Shown here: piece by piece, positions 7,701-15,381 of the stretch
How the letters are laid out: each line of letters starts with the position of its first letter
How positions within the stretch are numbered: the stretch's first letter is position 1
Assembly: GCA_036274675.1 (NCBI GenBank)
Contig: DASUFE010000026.1
Coordinates: forward strand, 1 to 18,153
Reading direction: 5' to 3'
From: DASUFE01 sp036274675
GTDB lineage: Bacteria; Pseudomonadota; Gammaproteobacteria; HTCC5015
DNA length: 18,153 bases
Position numbers and translations under genes: made by a program
The notes under the pieces: model-generated
Databases searched by the model: none
What the model was told of the DNA's origin: nothing
The model's input: only the letters and a program-made list of their open reading frames with translations

Positions 7701-8768
7701 GTGGTAGCTCTGCTCAAGCCCAAAAAGGTGCCTATTCTGGGAATCGATGTGAGTTCGACATCGGTCAAGATCCTGGAATTAAGCAAGACGTCGAAAGACT
7801 CATACCGGGTCGAAAGCTACGCCGTTGAACCTCTGCCCGCCAACGCGGTGACCGAAAAGAACATACAGGATATCGAGGCCGTCGGCGAATCCCTCAAACG
7901 CGCGGTTAAAAAATCAGGCACCAAGGCCAAGCACGCAGCGCTCGCGGTCGCGGGCTCGGCGGTCATCACCAAAAAAATCATCATGCCGGCCAACCTCAAG
8001 GAAGACGAGATGGAAAGCCAGATCCAGCTCGAGGCCGACCAATACATCCCTTATCCCCTGGACGAAGTCAACCTGGATTTCCAGGTGCTCGGCGAAGCCC
8101 CGAACAATCCGGATTCCGTTGAGGTATTGCTGGCCGCCTCGCGCAGCGAGAACGTCAGCGCCCGCATCGCGGTGGCCGAGATCGCCGGCCTGACCGCCAA
8201 AATCATCGACGTCGAGGCGTATACCATGGAGAACGCCTACGCCCTCATTACCGAACAGATTCCTGATTACGGGGTGGACAAGACCACCGCCGTAATCGAC
8301 ATCGGCGCCACCATGACCAGCCTCAACGTCATCGAGGACGGCAAGCTGGTCTACACCCGTGAGCAGCCTTTCGGCGGCAAGCAACTGACCGAGGAAATCA
8401 TGCGCCGTTACGGCCTTTCCTACGAGGACGCCGGCAGGGTGAAAAAGGAAGGAGGCCTGCCCGAGAACTACGAGCCCGAAGTGCTCTATCCGTTCAAACA
8501 GACCATGGCCCAGCAGGTCGGCCGTTTCCTGCAGTTTTTCTATTCGTCGAGCGAGCATGAACACGTCGATTACATCGCCCTCGCCGGCGGCTGCGCCAGC
8601 ATTCCGGGCATCGCCGAAATGGTGGAATCGAATCTCGGCATCGCCACCGGCATCGCCAATCCTTTCGCCAACGTTAAATTCGCGGGGCGCATCGCCAAGC
8701 AACGTATTACCAGCGACGCGCCCTCGCTGCTGATTACCTGCGGACTGGCGCTGCGGGGAGTGATGTAA
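7701..8768 (+). CDS. pilM: Type IV pilus assembly protein PilM
   Basis: PilM is a cytoplasmic actin-like ATP-binding protein that docks on the N-terminal tail of PilN and links the pilus motor to the inner-membrane alignment complex. The 355-residue sequence has the actin-fold phosphate-1 loop GIDVSSTSVK (14-23), a second loop VIDIGATMTSL (198-208) and the adenosine-site motif ALAGGCASIPG (293-303). The start is GTG at 7701, supported by AGGA at 7690-7693 with seven bases spacing. It is the first gene of a complete pilMNOPQ operon; its stop codon overlaps the pilN start by one base. Length and order are typical of the family. Confidence 0.97.
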   Translation: MVALLKPKKVPILGIDVSSTSVKILELSKTSKDSYRVESYAVEPLPANAVTEKNIQDIEAVGESLKRAVKKSGTKAKHAALAVAGSAVITKKIIMPANLKEDEMESQIQLEADQYIPYPLDEVNLDFQVLGEAPNNPDSVEVLLAASRSENVSARIAVAEIAGLTAKIIDVEAYTMENAYALITEQIPDYGVDKTTAVIDIGATMTSLNVIEDGKLVYTREQPFGGKQLTEEIMRRYGLSYEDAGRVKKEGGLPENYEPEVLYPFKQTMAQQVGRFLQFFYSSSEHEHVDYIALAGGCASIPGIAEMVESNLGIATGIANPFANVKFAGRIAKQRITSDAPSLLITCGLALRGVM

Positions 8769-9433
8769 TGGGCCAGATCAACCTGTTACCCTGGCGCGAG
8801 GAACGGCGCCGCGAAAAAACCGCTGAATTCGCCACCTTCACCGGCATCGTCGCCCTGTTCGCGATCGTCATCGTGTTTGCCGCCCGCTTCCATATCGGCA
8901 ACATCGAGTCGTATCACGAGGCGCGCAACCAGTACCTGCAGACCCAGATCGACATCCTCAATACCAAGCTGCAGGAGATCAAGAACCTCGAGGAAACCAA
9001 GGCCAACCTGCTGGCGCGCATGAACGTTATTCAGGAGCTGCAGCGCAGCCGACCGGAAATCGTGCACCTGTTCGAGGAAATCGTGACCACGCTGCCCGAA
9101 GGCGTGTGGATAAGCGATATCAAACAGGCCGAGAAAACTCTCAGCATTGAGGGCCGGGCCGAATCCAACGCCCGCGTATCGGCCTACATGCGCAACCTGG
9201 AGGCTTCCGCCTGGCTGAAGAATCCCATCCTGGAAGTGATCGAGGCGGACAAGGACGACCACATCGCCAAGTTCAAGCTCCGCATGCAGCAGGAATCGAT
9301 GGTCGCCGACGCGGAAGATGAGAACGACGGCAAGCCGGCCGGCAAAAAAGGCAAGGCCGGCAAAAAAGACGCCAAGGGAAAGGGGAAGGAGAAAGCCAAA
9401 CCCAAGCCCAAACCCAAGAAAACCGGCGAATAA
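8768..9433 (+). CDS. pilN: Type IV pilus inner-membrane protein PilN with Lys-rich C-terminal extension
   Basis: PilN is a bitopic inner-membrane protein that forms heterodimers with PilO and recruits PilM through its cytoplasmic INLLPWR motif, seen here at residues 4-10. A transmembrane helix covers about 22-40, followed by a coiled coil (about 45-95) and a ferredoxin-like periplasmic domain to about 178. The final ~40 residues (181-221) form an acidic then strongly basic, low-complexity tail built from GKK/GK and PK repeats; this lies beyond the conserved domain and is unusual. The ATG overlaps the pilM stop codon by one base, indicating translational coupling. Confidence 0.97.
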   Translation: MGQINLLPWREERRREKTAEFATFTGIVALFAIVIVFAARFHIGNIESYHEARNQYLQTQIDILNTKLQEIKNLEETKANLLARMNVIQELQRSRPEIVHLFEEIVTTLPEGVWISDIKQAEKTLSIEGRAESNARVSAYMRNLEASAWLKNPILEVIEADKDDHIAKFKLRMQQESMVADAEDENDGKPAGKKGKAGKKDAKGKGKEKAKPKPKPKKTGE

Positions 9434-9457
9434 CACTTAAGACGGAAACGGCACGCT

Positions 9458-10069
9458 ATGACGTTGGATGAATTACAAAGTTTTCTGAAGGACCCCGACA
9501 GCATCAAAAAGATCGGGGTAGCACCCCTGCCGATACGTATCGGAGCGGTAGTGATCATCGTCGCCCTGATCCTGGTCGGAGGCTACTTCAAGATCATCAA
9601 GCCGGTGCGCGAAAACATCGCCAAGCTGCAGCAGAAAGAAGAGGAATTGAAGAAGGATTTCGACCAGCAGCAGCGCAAAGCCTCCAATCTCGAGGCCTAC
9701 CAGGAACAGCTCGAAGAAATGAAACGCTCCTTCGGCGCCATGCTGCGGCAGCTGCCCAACAAAACCGAAGTGGAAAGCCTGCTGGTGGACCTGTCGCAGG
9801 CGAGCGCGGCCAACAATCTCAAGGTCGATTATTTCAAACCCACGGGCGAAGTAGCCAAGGAATTCTATGCCGAGTACCCCATCACGCTGCGCGTGTTCGG
9901 GCATTACCACGAACTGGCGAAATTCGTCAGCGACGTCGCCGCCCTGCCGCGCATCGTGACTCTGCATGACATTGAAATCAAACCGGTCAAGGCCGACTCC
10001 AATACGGGCGACCTGACCATGGAAATGACCGCCAAGACTTATCACTATCTGGAGGACAATCCGTCATGA
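9458..10069 (+). CDS. pilO: Type IV pilus inner-membrane protein PilO
   Basis: PilO partners PilN in the inner-membrane alignment complex and contacts PilP in the periplasm. The 203-residue product has a short cytoplasmic segment, one transmembrane helix at about 28-45, a charged coiled coil (about 50-90) and a C-terminal ferredoxin-like domain. The conserved-looking YPITLRVFGHYHELAKFVSD stretch is typical of PilO. It starts 24 bases after pilN, with only a weak ribosome site. Its TGA overlaps the pilP ATG by four bases (ATGA). Confidence 0.97.
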   Translation: MTLDELQSFLKDPDSIKKIGVAPLPIRIGAVVIIVALILVGGYFKIIKPVRENIAKLQQKEEELKKDFDQQQRKASNLEAYQEQLEEMKRSFGAMLRQLPNKTEVESLLVDLSQASAANNLKVDYFKPTGEVAKEFYAEYPITLRVFGHYHELAKFVSDVAALPRIVTLHDIEIKPVKADSNTGDLTMEMTAKTYHYLEDNPS

Positions 10070-10599
10070 AACGGCGGTCCACCGGAACCTGGAGATTGGC
10101 GCTCATCGCCGCCGCATTGGCGGCGGGCGGCTGTTCGCGCAGCATGTCCGATCTCGAACACTACGTCGAAACGACCAAGAGCAAGTACCAGGGCTCGGTG
10201 GAGCCGCTGCCGCAGTTCGAGCCCTACCAGAATCACGTTTATTCAGCCTTCACCTACCGCGACCCCTTTATCGAGCCGGTGGCCGCTGACACGACCCAGC
10301 AGGCACAGGGCGAAGGCGCGCCGGACACCAAGCGGCGCAAGGAACCCCTGGAATTCTTCCCCATGGACTCCCTGAAAATGGTCGGCATACTCGAGCAGAA
10401 AGGGCAGATCTGGGGCCTGATACAGGATCCTGACGGCACCATTCACCGCGTGCAGAGCGGCAATCACGCCGGCGAAAATTACGGCGAAATCGTAAGGATC
10501 AGCGAAGAAAGCATCGATTTCGTCGAGATTATCCCGGACGGGCTGGGCGCCTGGGTCGAACGCGAAATATCCTTAAACATCGGCGGCAGCGGCGGATAA
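10066..10599 (+). CDS. pilP: Type IV pilus lipoprotein PilP
   Basis: PilP is the periplasmic lipoprotein that bridges PilN/PilO to the secretin PilQ. Its 177 residues begin with a basic, then hydrophobic signal ending in a lipobox-like LAAGGC, with the modified Cys at position 23. The mature part has the YRDPF motif that opens the conserved region. The beta-sandwich pattern follows: LKMVGIL, LIQDPDGTIHRVQSGNHAGENYG-like core, and a terminal WVEREISL strand. It is translationally coupled to pilO through an ATGA overlap. All domain features fit the family with nothing missing. Confidence 0.97.
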   Translation: MKRRSTGTWRLALIAAALAAGGCSRSMSDLEHYVETTKSKYQGSVEPLPQFEPYQNHVYSAFTYRDPFIEPVAADTTQQAQGEGAPDTKRRKEPLEFFPMDSLKMVGILEQKGQIWGLIQDPDGTIHRVQSGNHAGENYGEIVRISEESIDFVEIIPDGLGAWVEREISLNIGGSGG

Positions 10600-10621
10600 T
10601 CGCTGTTCATGCGGAGGCAAT

Positions 10622-12742
10622 ATGGCCAATAAGAACGAACAATCGAGTTTTTGCCTGCGAATGGGCTTGCTGCTGCTGTTGAGCGGCGCGGCCCAGCAGC
10701 TGCAGGCGGCGAATTCGCTGGAAGAAATCACGTTCAATACCTTGCCGGGCAACAGCCTGCAGGTCGAGTTGCGCCTCGCGCAGCCGCTCGCGCAAGATCC
10801 CCTGAGCTTTACCATCGACAATCCCGCGCGCATCGCCCTGGACTTGCCCGAAACGCAGAACAACCTGGCCCAGAAGACAGTGCCGATAGGTCTCGGCCTT
10901 GCGCGCTCAATCAGCACCGCGGAAGCCAAAGGCAAGACCCGCGTGGTGCTGAACCTGACCCAGCTCGTGCAATACCGGATGCAGAAGGAAGGCAACAGCA
11001 TCTTCCTCACGCTCGAAAACGAACTCGGCACAATGTCGACCCTGCCGGAACAGGAAGAAGATTCCACCATGCGCTCGAGAAAGGCCGCGGCGGCGAATCA
11101 GCCCCGCAGGTCCGTGCGCTCGATCAATGACATCGACTTCCGCCGCGGCAACAAGGGTGAGGGGCGCGTCATGGTCAACCTGTCGGATGCCAAAATCCCC
11201 GTCGACGTGAAGCAGGAAGGCGACCGGCTGGTGGTCGATTTCATCGGCGCCTCGCTGCCGGATGCACTGGCGCGCCGCCTGGACGTCATGGATTTCGCGA
11301 CTCCCGCGAGAACGGTAGACTCCTTCGTCAACGGCTCAAACGTCAGGATCATCGTCACCCCCATCGACAGCAATTACGAACATCTGGCCTACCAGTCCGA
11401 CGACGTATTCACGCTCGAATTGAAACCGATTCCGAAGGAAGTCAAGGAGCAACAGATCAAGGAGAAATTCGGCTTCACCGGCGAGCGGCTGTCGCTCAAC
11501 TTCCAGGACATAGAAGTGCGTTCCGTCCTGCAGTTGATTGCGGACTTCACGAACCTGAACGTGGTCGTCAGCGACAGCGTCAGCGGCAGGCTGACTCTGC
11601 GCCTGAAGAATGTGCCCTGGGACCAGGCGCTCGAAATCATCCTGGATTCGAAGGGTCTCGCGCAGCGCAAGTCCGGCAACGTGCTGCTGATTGCGCCGAC
11701 CGAGGAGATCGCAACCCGCGAAAAACTCGAACTGGAAGCCATGCAGCAGGTACAGGAACTGTCTCCGCTCCGTTCCGAATATATACAGGTCAATTACGCC
11801 AAGGCCGAGGAGCTCGCCACGCTGCTGAAAGGCGAAGGCGAAGGCAAAGGCCTGCTGTCCGAGCGCGGTCGCGTCACTATCGACCAGCGCACCAACACCC
11901 TGCTGGTGCAGGATACCGCCGAACAGCTGGAACAGGTGCGCGCCCTGGTGGCGCGGCTTGACATCCCGGTGCGCCAGGTTGAAATCGTCTCACGCATCGT
12001 TGTCGCCTCGAACGACTTTAACAAGGAGCTCGGCATACGTTTCGGCAGCACCCGCAGCTCGGTGCAATCCGCCGGCGAAGGCACTATAAACACCGGCAAC
12101 CTGAACGCGGTCACCGACATTCTCAACGGCGACGATATAGAATTGAACGACCGCATGAACGTGAACCTGCCGACCACGTCCTCGAGTTTCGGCACGCTCG
12201 CCCTGGCGCTGGCGAAGCTGCCCTTCGGCACACTGCTGGAACTGGAACTTTCCTCGCTGCAGGCTGAAGGCCGCGGCGAGGTCATCTCGACGCCGCGGGT
12301 ATTGACCGCGAATCAGAAGGAAGCTTTTATCGAACAGGGTGTGGAAATCCCTTACGAACAGGCCACCTCCAGCGGCGCCACCTCCATCGCCTTCAAAAAG
12401 GCTGTTTTGAGCCTGATGGTTACGCCGCAAATCACCCCGGACGACCGCATCATCATGGATCTGACGGTGAACAACGATACCGTCGGCGAATTGTTCTCCG
12501 GTATTCCCAGTATCGATACCCGCGAGGTCAATACCCAGGTTCTGGTCAACAACGGGGAAACCATCGTACTCGGCGGCATCTTCGAGCAGGTCACCCGCGA
12601 AGACATCAATAAAGTACCCTTCTTCGGCGACCTGCCCGGGATCGGCCGCCTGTTCAAGCGCACAACCACGGAAGACGATAAATCCGAACTGCTGATTTTC
12701 GTGACTCCGAAGATTATCAAGGAAGGCATCGCGCTTAATTAA
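10622..12742 (+). CDS. pilQ: Type IV pilus outer-membrane secretin PilQ
   Basis: PilQ forms the outer-membrane ring through which the pilus leaves the cell. The 706-residue precursor has a signal peptide with likely cleavage after A29. Two AMIN domains (about 34-132 and 167-268) can bind peptidoglycan and are joined by a Ser/Arg-rich linker. A secretin/TonB N-terminal (STN) domain spans about 289-358, one N1-type domain about 387-448 and the secretin channel domain about 540-700, including VPFFGDLPGIGRLF and a terminal ELLIFVTPKII. The start is well supported by GGAGG at 10613-10617, four bases before the ATG. It is the last gene of the pil operon; a strong hairpin begins 44 bases after the stop codon. 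Confidence 0.98.
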   Translation: MANKNEQSSFCLRMGLLLLLSGAAQQLQAANSLEEITFNTLPGNSLQVELRLAQPLAQDPLSFTIDNPARIALDLPETQNNLAQKTVPIGLGLARSISTAEAKGKTRVVLNLTQLVQYRMQKEGNSIFLTLENELGTMSTLPEQEEDSTMRSRKAAAANQPRRSVRSINDIDFRRGNKGEGRVMVNLSDAKIPVDVKQEGDRLVVDFIGASLPDALARRLDVMDFATPARTVDSFVNGSNVRIIVTPIDSNYEHLAYQSDDVFTLELKPIPKEVKEQQIKEKFGFTGERLSLNFQDIEVRSVLQLIADFTNLNVVVSDSVSGRLTLRLKNVPWDQALEIILDSKGLAQRKSGNVLLIAPTEEIATREKLELEAMQQVQELSPLRSEYIQVNYAKAEELATLLKGEGEGKGLLSERGRVTIDQRTNTLLVQDTAEQLEQVRALVARLDIPVRQVEIVSRIVVASNDFNKELGIRFGSTRSSVQSAGEGTINTGNLNAVTDILNGDDIELNDRMNVNLPTTSSSFGTLALALAKLPFGTLLELELSSLQAEGRGEVISTPRVLTANQKEAFIEQGVEIPYEQATSSGATSIAFKKAVLSLMVTPQITPDDRIIMDLTVNNDTVGELFSGIPSIDTREVNTQVLVNNGETIVLGGIFEQVTREDINKVPFFGDLPGIGRLFKRTTTEDDKSELLIFVTPKIIKEGIALN

Positions 12743-12786
12743 CAGAAGGGCCGCTACGTAGCCGCGACTTTTATAATTTCTGTTGA

Positions 12787-12830
12787 CGCAAAGCCGCAAA
12801 GAATCAAGAAAAATTCTTTGTGGCTTTGTG
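12787..12830 (+). repeat. Long hairpin of the CGCAAAG intergenic repeat type, after pilQ
   Basis: An 18-base-pair stem with two G·U pairs is formed by 12787-12804 and 12813-12830 around an eight-base AC-rich loop. The arms read CGCAAAGCCGCAAAGAAT and ATTCTTTGTGGCTTTGTG. No T-run follows, so it is not a standard intrinsic terminator, but it may stabilise the pilQ 3' end or end transcription weakly. CGCAAAG-rich arms of this kind resemble the short repeats in the 3739-3978 gap. Confidence 0.75.
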
Positions 12831-12922
12831 CTTTAGCAAGCAAGCGTTCTTATCCCTACCCTCATGGCGCCTTTATTGGGGCTATCCATGTCTCGCCTTT
12901 ACAGGCTTCCTTTCAGGAATTC

Positions 12923-12943
12923 AAATCCGCTCCAGGCGGATTT
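12923..12943. repeat. Perfect 8-bp hairpin
   Basis: AAATCCGC (12923-12930) pairs exactly with GCGGATTT (12936-12943) across the five-base loop TCCAG. It lies in the gap before aroB. The role is unknown; the GC-core stem plus TTT resembles a weak terminator on the plus strand, but only three T residues follow. Confidence 0.5.
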
Positions 12944-13047
12944 ATGCAACACAAGAAAGTCAAAAGCCTCCGGCAGCGTTGCGAGCTTATTTAAGATTAA
13001 GTCATGCAAAAGCTGAAATTATCGGCGAATAATGGCAGTATTCGCTG

Positions 13048-14172
13048 ATGAACACCGCCATTGACAACCCGTCGAACAACGGGTCCTTGCGTACCCTGAC
13101 GATCGACCTCGGCGAGCGCAGTTACCCCATCTATATAGGCAGGAATATCCTCGAAGCCTCGCTGCTGGCGAAACACCTCGGCAAAGGCAGGGTTCTCGTA
13201 GTGTCCAACGAAACCGTGGCCCCGCTGTTGCGGCCGTCACTGGATGCGATGCTGAGCGGCCGCGATTACAACGTGCTGCAGCTCCCGGACGGCGAAATCC
13301 ACAAGAACCTGGATATCCTGAACGAGATCTACTCCTTCCTGCTCGCCCATAACTACGACCGGAGCTGCACACTGATCGCCTGCGGCGGCGGCGTAGTCGG
13401 CGATATCACGGGCTTCGCGGCCGCAACCTATCAGCGCGGCGTCAATTACATCCAGATACCCACCACCCTGCTGGCGCAGGTGGATTCCTCCGTGGGCGGC
13501 AAGACGGCGGTCAACCATGCGCTCGGCAAGAACATGATCGGGGCGTTCTACCAGCCGCTGTGCGTAATCAGCGATACCGCCGTGCTGGAAAGCCTGCCGC
13601 CGCGCGAGTTGAGCGCGGGCCTTGCGGAAGTCATCAAGTACGGCCTGATCCGGGATTCGGGCTTCACCCAGTGGCTGGAGGACAATATAGGAGCCCTGCT
13701 TGCGCGCGAGCATGGCGCGCTGGTGCACGCGATCGAACATTCCTGCCGCACCAAGGCCGCCATCGTCGCCAGCGACGAGCGCGAACAGGGAATTCGAGCC
13801 TTGTTGAATTTAGGACACACCTTTGGACACGCCATCGAAACCCACACCGGCTACAGCAGCTGGCTGCACGGCGAGGCGGTCGGCGCCGGCATGGCCATGG
13901 CCGCGGAATTCTCGCGCCGCCGCGGCTGGCTGAAGATCGAGGACGTAATGCGCACCCGCGGCCTGATCCGGGCCGCGCAACTGCCGCTGGCTCCGCCTGC
14001 CGGCATGACGGCCGATAACTTCCTCAAACACATGCAGCGCGACAAGAAAGTGCAGAATGGCAGGATCCGACTGGTGCTGCTGAAAGCCATCGGCGATGCC
14101 GTTATCACCGACGAGTATCCCGCGGAGTTGTTGCGCGAATTCCTGCAGTCCGCCACCGCCCCCGCGCAGTAA
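13048..14172 (+). CDS. aroB: 3-dehydroquinate synthase
   Basis: AroB converts DAHP to 3-dehydroquinate, step two of the shikimate pathway, using NAD and a divalent metal in the cytoplasm. The 374-residue product shows the family signatures in order: DGE-x2-KN (81-87), NAD-binding GGGVVGD (113-119), TTLLAQVDSSVGGKT (139-153) and GKNMIGAF (160-167). The metal ligands are E194 (AEVIKYG), H257 (GHTFGH) and H274 (HGEAV). The first ~14 residues are extra compared with enzymes that start directly at the LGERSYPIYIG segment. No Shine-Dalgarno is seen at 13048, and a TTG at 13087 is a possible alternative start. It is followed seven bases later by dgt. The usual upstream partner aroK is missing. Confidence 0.97.
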   Translation: MNTAIDNPSNNGSLRTLTIDLGERSYPIYIGRNILEASLLAKHLGKGRVLVVSNETVAPLLRPSLDAMLSGRDYNVLQLPDGEIHKNLDILNEIYSFLLAHNYDRSCTLIACGGGVVGDITGFAAATYQRGVNYIQIPTTLLAQVDSSVGGKTAVNHALGKNMIGAFYQPLCVISDTAVLESLPPRELSAGLAEVIKYGLIRDSGFTQWLEDNIGALLAREHGALVHAIEHSCRTKAAIVASDEREQGIRALLNLGHTFGHAIETHTGYSSWLHGEAVGAGMAMAAEFSRRRGWLKIEDVMRTRGLIRAAQLPLAPPAGMTADNFLKHMQRDKKVQNGRIRLVLLKAIGDAVITDEYPAELLREFLQSATAPAQ

Positions 14173-14179
14173 CACGCGC

Positions 14180-15373
14180 ATGAATGCCGGCCTCAAAGAT
14201 TCCACCTTGTCACCGCACGCGGCGCCCTACGCCGCGGACGACAGGCGCTCGCAAGGCCGGCGCCACCCCGAAACCATCCAGGGCTACCGTAACGAATACC
14301 AGCGCGATCGCGACCGTATCATCCATTCCGCCGCCTTCCGCCGCCTCGAATACAAGACACAGGTCTTCGTAAACCATGAGGGCGATCTGTTCCGGACGCG
14401 CCTGACACACTCACTGGAGGTCGCGCAGATTGCACGCTCGGTCGCACGCACACTGCAACTGCACGAAGACCTGGTCGAGGCTATCTCGCTGGCGCACGAT
14501 CTGGGCCACACGCCCTTTGGGCACGCGGGCCAGGAGGCGCTGCACGAGCGCATGCGCGACTACGGCGGCTTCGAGCACAACCTGCAATCGCTGCGCGTGG
14601 TGGACCTGCTGGAGGAACGCTACGCCGAATTCGACGGCCTGAACCTGATGTTCGAAACCCGTGAAGGCATCCTCAAGCACTGCTCGCAGGCCGTGGCCAG
14701 GACCCTCGGCGACGTCGGCGAACGCTTTCTGAAGAAACGGCAACCCTCGCTCGAGGCCCAGCTCGCCAACCTGTGCGACGAGATCGCCTACAACAACCAT
14801 GACGTGGACGACGGCCTGCGCTCGGGCCTGATCACCCTGCAACAACTGCTGGAGATACGCATTTTCGGCGAGGAACACGCCGTCGTATCCCGCCTCTACC
14901 CGCGACTGCATCAGCGCCGGCTGATTCATGAAATCGTGCGGCGCATGATCAACCGTCAGATCAACGACCTGATCGATTCGAGCCGCCAGTCCATCCGCGA
15001 CTCGGGCGTGCGCTCGATAGAAGAGGTGCGCGCGCAATCCATACCCTTGCTGCGGTTCGGCGAAGGCATGCAGGAGCTGCACCTCGAACTCAAGCAGTTC
15101 CTGCGCGCCCAGTTGTACCGGCATCACCAGGTGTATCGCATGACCGCCAAGGCGCGGCGCGTGATCCACGAGATCTTCGACGCCTATATGCAGGACCCGC
15201 TGCTGCTGCCCGCCGATTACACGCACCGCATCCAGGATCGTTCCGCGCCCGGGCTGCCCGAGGAACCGGAAGCGCGCAAGGCGCGCGTAATCGCCGATTA
15301 CATCGCGGGCATGACCGACCGTTACGCCCTGACCGAACACGATCGGCTGTTCAACCCCAAATCGCCCGCCTGA
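14180..15373 (+). CDS. dgt: Deoxyguanosinetriphosphate triphosphohydrolase (dGTPase-like HD protein)
   Basis: This cytoplasmic HD-domain enzyme hydrolyses dGTP, and often other dNTPs, to the nucleoside and triphosphate. The 397-residue form fits the shorter, dgt type-2-like group. The HD metal site is visible: H77 (RLTHSLE), H106-D107 (AHDLGHTPFGH) and D200 (CDEIAYNNHDVDD). The frame is open further upstream to 14096 inside aroB, but the ATG at 14180 lies 7 bases after the aroB stop codon and gives a normal N-terminus, so it is preferred. The aroB-dgt pairing is a familiar proteobacterial gene order. The next gene starts eight bases after its stop codon. Confidence 0.95.
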   Translation: MNAGLKDSTLSPHAAPYAADDRRSQGRRHPETIQGYRNEYQRDRDRIIHSAAFRRLEYKTQVFVNHEGDLFRTRLTHSLEVAQIARSVARTLQLHEDLVEAISLAHDLGHTPFGHAGQEALHERMRDYGGFEHNLQSLRVVDLLEERYAEFDGLNLMFETREGILKHCSQAVARTLGDVGERFLKKRQPSLEAQLANLCDEIAYNNHDVDDGLRSGLITLQQLLEIRIFGEEHAVVSRLYPRLHQRRLIHEIVRRMINRQINDLIDSSRQSIRDSGVRSIEEVRAQSIPLLRFGEGMQELHLELKQFLRAQLYRHHQVYRMTAKARRVIHEIFDAYMQDPLLLPADYTHRIQDRSAPGLPEEPEARKARVIADYIAGMTDRYALTEHDRLFNPKSPA

Positions 15374-15381
15374 CACAGCCG

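Larger units (their letters stand above)
12743..13047 (+). other. Intergenic gap at the expected aroK position
   Basis: This 305-base stretch separates pilQ from aroB. No P-loop or other shikimate kinase remnant is visible in any frame; the only open frame (12820-13032) has no family features. It contains a long G·U-tolerant hairpin (12787-12830) and a short perfect hairpin (12923-12943). An AT-rich segment (12985-13030) just before aroB could hold its promoter, although I cannot place convincing -35 and -10 boxes. The rest looks like repeat-derived or decayed DNA. Confidence 0.7.

Noticed and set aside
11990..12799. Minus-strand open frame opposite the pilQ 3' half
   Set aside because: The secretin domain is on the plus strand; the reverse translation looks like codon-bias artefact.
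12820..13032. Small plus-strand open frame between pilQ and aroB, considered as an aroK remnant
   Set aside because: No P-loop or shikimate kinase motif; no ribosome site; it overlaps hairpin repeats.
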